Assembly (NCBI RefSeq): GCF_001427875.1
Contig: NZ_LMHK01000002.1
Coordinates: forward strand, 1,299,436 to 1,363,435
Direction: 5' to 3'
Origin: Devosia sp. Root685
GTDB taxonomy: Bacteria > Pseudomonadota > Alphaproteobacteria > Rhizobiales > Devosiaceae
DNA length: 64,000 bases
Shown here: positions 61,748 to 64,000 of the stretch, in pieces
Numbering within the stretch: position 1 is the stretch's first letter
How the letters are laid out: every line of letters starts with the position of its first letter
Notes under the pieces: model-generated
What the model was told of the DNA's origin: nothing
The model's input: the letters and a program-made list of their open reading frames with translations, nothing else
Databases searched by the model: none
Made by a program: the position numbers and the translations under genes

Positions 61748-64000
61748 TGTCCTGCTCCGGGAAAGGTCTTTACGATAATAGGTATGCCATTTGGATACCC
61801 TTGATCCTTGAGGGGGACACCAGGCCTAAGCCCAAATTGACTTGCCACACGTCCCGTGGGAATTGCATTTCCGTCTCTGATCTCAGGGAATATCTCGCTT
61901 TGTCTTATGGATAGAGAGGCATCACCCGTCTTCACCTCAATAATGCCAAAAGTGCCGTCTGGACGTTCGAAAATGATGTCTGGTCGGCACCGTCCAGTCG
62001 AGCAAGCTGCACCAAAAGACACCTCGCCCGGAGAAACCCTATTTCCTGCCTCTACAAGTTGCGCTCTGAGATCGTCAACGATGTCTTGATGATGCTTCCG
62101 TTGGTCGTTGATCGTTAGCTTAACGCCCGTGGTAGCGATCTCGAGCGCGGTCTCCATCGCTACTGAGGTATTCTGCAGACCTGTTCTAAGGGCGAGGGCT
62201 TCCACGTTTGCGCTCATGCCCCCGGCGGCGGCGCCGATAAAGAAGCCAGCCCGTCGAATATTCTGCTGCGTTTCGGGAGTGAAGCTGTTCCAAGTACCAC
62301 TGACGACATTGCCGGTTCGGTCGTCGACGTACGCGATCATCTGATTGCCGAGTTCGCCAGTGGCAGCGAGACCTTCGAGCACCGCTTGGGTCTGGTCAGG
62401 GGCGACTCCATAAGCCACCTCAATGCCTGCGCTTACCGCTGCCACCGCCACTTGGGTCAGTGTGTCTTCGCCCGCAAGTATCTTATCGACTCCGCGGATG
62501 ACGTCTCCTTCCCCTTCAACGGCCGCATAGCCGCCAGCCATTATTAGGGCGATGATTGCTGGGACAAAGAAGGCATTGTTTGTTGCCGCGTTCGCGCCCG
62601 CATTTCCGCCGGTTGCGACATCGCCTCCAAGGAGTGCAGCAGCGATGCCCCCGGCGAGCGCCGCGACGTTGACGCCCTGTGCGCGCAGCAACGCAAAATC
62701 GCGTTCCAAGGCATCAGTGTCCAAGGACCCCGTTGCCATTGCTTCTGCAAGTGCCGCCTTTGCCCAATTTGAGATCATCACCTGAGCTGTCAGCTCACCT
62801 GCAAATGCGCCAGATGCCCCTCCGACGCAGTCACCGGCCGCGAGACCTCCCGTCACGCAACCAAGCGCAGCGTGAGCGAGGAGCTGTGCAGCTGTATCGA
62901 TCTGTCCGGTCTTCGCAGCGACACCGATCTCAATCGCAACTGCTTGACCTAGAGTGTCGGCCGCTGCCAGTCGAAGAGCTGAGGCAAGGGACTGATCAAG
63001 GGGTTGTCCTTCTACAGTCGTTGATACGCCAACCTTGATCACCGCCCTGATCAAGTTGGTCTGCGCCGCGTTCGTGAAATTTTGGCCGAACGTTGAGCCC
63101 GGGGTGACGGCGCCGACCTGCGCGATGTCCAAAGCACCTTGAGTCAGGCCAGCCGTAAGGATGGAACCGACGAGCGACCGAAGAGAGGCTTCGGAGCCAA
63201 GCTCGGCCAGCACTGCTGCTAGATCACCCTGGTTGTTGATCATCGAGATGGTGGTCTTTTGCAGTAGGGCAGTCACACCCGCGTCGATGGCCGCCAAGGC
63301 GATCGCATTGCCGGCCAACCCCATGCTGCCGGCGATGGACGAAGTGAGGCTCGCCCCAAGACCGGTGCCGCCGCTGACGGCGGCTACCGCCAATGCGACG
63401 AGGGCGGCGCCGGCGTCAGTCAATCCCTGATCGGAGTAGTTCCAGTTCTCCTGAGCCGCGGAGACTGCCTGCCAATCGACATCGGGGCGATCCCGCAGGT
63501 CGTCCATCCATGCGAGACCCTCAATTTGGGAAAGCTGGTCGATCGAGGCGGAAAGGTCGCCGGTTTCGCGATACTGGACAACGATCCCTTCGCTGGTCGT
63601 GATATCGAGCCCGCCCCCTGCCTGGATCATTGTGTGAACAACAGACTCGGTGTTCGATCCTGCGTCGCTGGATGTCCACCAGAGGAGGCTTTCGGTGTCC
63701 CGCGTCCGACGCTCAAAATCGCTATCGACGTAGGTAGCGAACGTCACCGAGCCATCGAGGGCCGCGAGCTCTACGGCGCCATCGGCCGCGAGGTCGGCTG
63801 CGTCCAGGAGCACGTCACCACCGGTGGAAGTGACTTCGATGTCGCCGCCAGCGGTGATACTGCCACCGGTTGTTGTGACCGATTGGCGCTGCTCGGTTGT
63901 CGTTTGGTCACTGCCGAACAGGAAACCAAAGAAGCCCTCGCGCTCAAAGGTGACTGAGCGATCGACGGTGGTGATGTCTTGCACAGCGGCGACGGTGACG
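61744..64000 (-). CDS. CdiA-like contact-dependent inhibition exoprotein, C-terminal part with PD-(D/E)XK nuclease-like toxin (partial)
   Basis: The frame runs from the window edge to its stop at 61744, so the N-terminal secretion domain and repeats lie outside. In order: beta-helix-like repeats (TTGGSITAGGDIEVTSTGGDVLL), a Gly/Ala-rich hydrophobic pretoxin domain resembling DUF637 hemagglutinin (TPGSTFGQNFTNAAQTNLIR), a short ATNNAFF segment like the VENN delimiter, and a C-terminal domain. The last part has RPDIIF...FGIIEVKTG, fitting the D...E-x-K core of restriction-like nucleases. Such proteins are exported by a CdiB/TpsB partner and injected into neighbours. Confidence 0.82.
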   Translation of the reverse strand, partial: VTVAAVQDITTVDRSVTFEREGFFGFLFGSDQTTTEQRQSVTTTGGSITAGGDIEVTSTGGDVLLDAADLAADGAVELAALDGSVTFATYVDSDFERRTRDTESLLWWTSSDAGSNTESVVHTMIQAGGGLDITTSEGIVVQYRETGDLSASIDQLSQIEGLAWMDDLRDRPDVDWQAVSAAQENWNYSDQGLTDAGAALVALAVAAVSGGTGLGASLTSSIAGSMGLAGNAIALAAIDAGVTALLQKTTISMINNQGDLAAVLAELGSEASLRSLVGSILTAGLTQGALDIAQVGAVTPGSTFGQNFTNAAQTNLIRAVIKVGVSTTVEGQPLDQSLASALRLAAADTLGQAVAIEIGVAAKTGQIDTAAQLLAHAALGCVTGGLAAGDCVGGASGAFAGELTAQVMISNWAKAALAEAMATGSLDTDALERDFALLRAQGVNVAALAGGIAAALLGGDVATGGNAGANAATNNAFFVPAIIALIMAGGYAAVEGEGDVIRGVDKILAGEDTLTQVAVAAVSAGIEVAYGVAPDQTQAVLEGLAATGELGNQMIAYVDDRTGNVVSGTWNSFTPETQQNIRRAGFFIGAAAGGMSANVEALALRTGLQNTSVAMETALEIATTGVKLTINDQRKHHQDIVDDLRAQLVEAGNRVSPGEVSFGAACSTGRCRPDIIFERPDGTFGIIEVKTGDASLSIRQSEIFPEIRDGNAIPTGRVASQFGLRPGVPLKDQGYPNGIPIIVKTFPGAGQ

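Overview
The window is GC-rich DNA from an alphaproteobacterium, most likely of the order Hyphomicrobiales. The inference rests on the ATP-dependent DNA ligase plus ligase-associated exonuclease pair, two DUF465/YdcH genes, the GlxA, HxlR and NmrA gene styles, strong GC3 bias, and palindromic intergenic repeats of a kind common in that order. A Devosia-like genome would fit, but I cannot prove the genus. No tRNA, rRNA, CRISPR array, transposase or replication origin is visible.

Left zone (about 1-34 kb) looks like core chromosome. In order it carries: a divergent GlxA regulator/hydrolase pair; an acyl-CoA ligase with a MerR regulator and a MerR-type operator; a small protein phosphatase; the ATP-dependent DNA ligase and its MBL-fold exonuclease; several alpha/beta hydrolases; SlyX; a DsbA-like protein; an MFS exporter; rpsU; purEK; two DUF465 genes; an NtrC-type activator; an ABC-F protein; an outer-membrane protein; a Cds1-like PLP enzyme; a cyclophilin; a complete oppBCDF-oppA operon; a hydrolase/MarR/FabF cluster sharing one palindromic operator sequence; an exported L,D-transpeptidase-like lipoprotein with a degraded active site; and MsrA. 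Its gaps hold three families of palindromic repeats.

Middle zone (34-43 kb) holds three small envelope/stress genes (TM2, YidB, GlsB/YeaQ) and the whole potassium-uptake system kdpFABC with kdpDE. A 27-codon reading frame precedes kdpF.

Right zone (43-64 kb) is more mosaic. It has different intergenic repeats (GACCCCATTTCGGTC type), several divergent regulator/oxidoreductase pairs, a two-component system beside a Tat-exported amidohydrolase, a LigD-type ligase next to a DUF3606 gene and a receiver-DUF4440 fusion, two GNATs, a GrpB protein, and gene debris. It ends in the 3' part of a large contact-dependent-inhibition exoprotein whose tail looks like a PD-(D/E)XK nuclease. A probable immunity gene overlaps its end by 4 bp, and a displaced fragment of a second exoprotein copy lies downstream.

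The best candidates for something new are the toxin/immunity locus with its displaced fragment, the receiver-DUF4440 fusion with an Asn at the phosphoacceptor position and an internal start, the apparently leaderless MarR gene with its operator inside the promoter spacer, and the L,D-transpeptidase homologue that kept the Cys but lost the conserved His and Arg.
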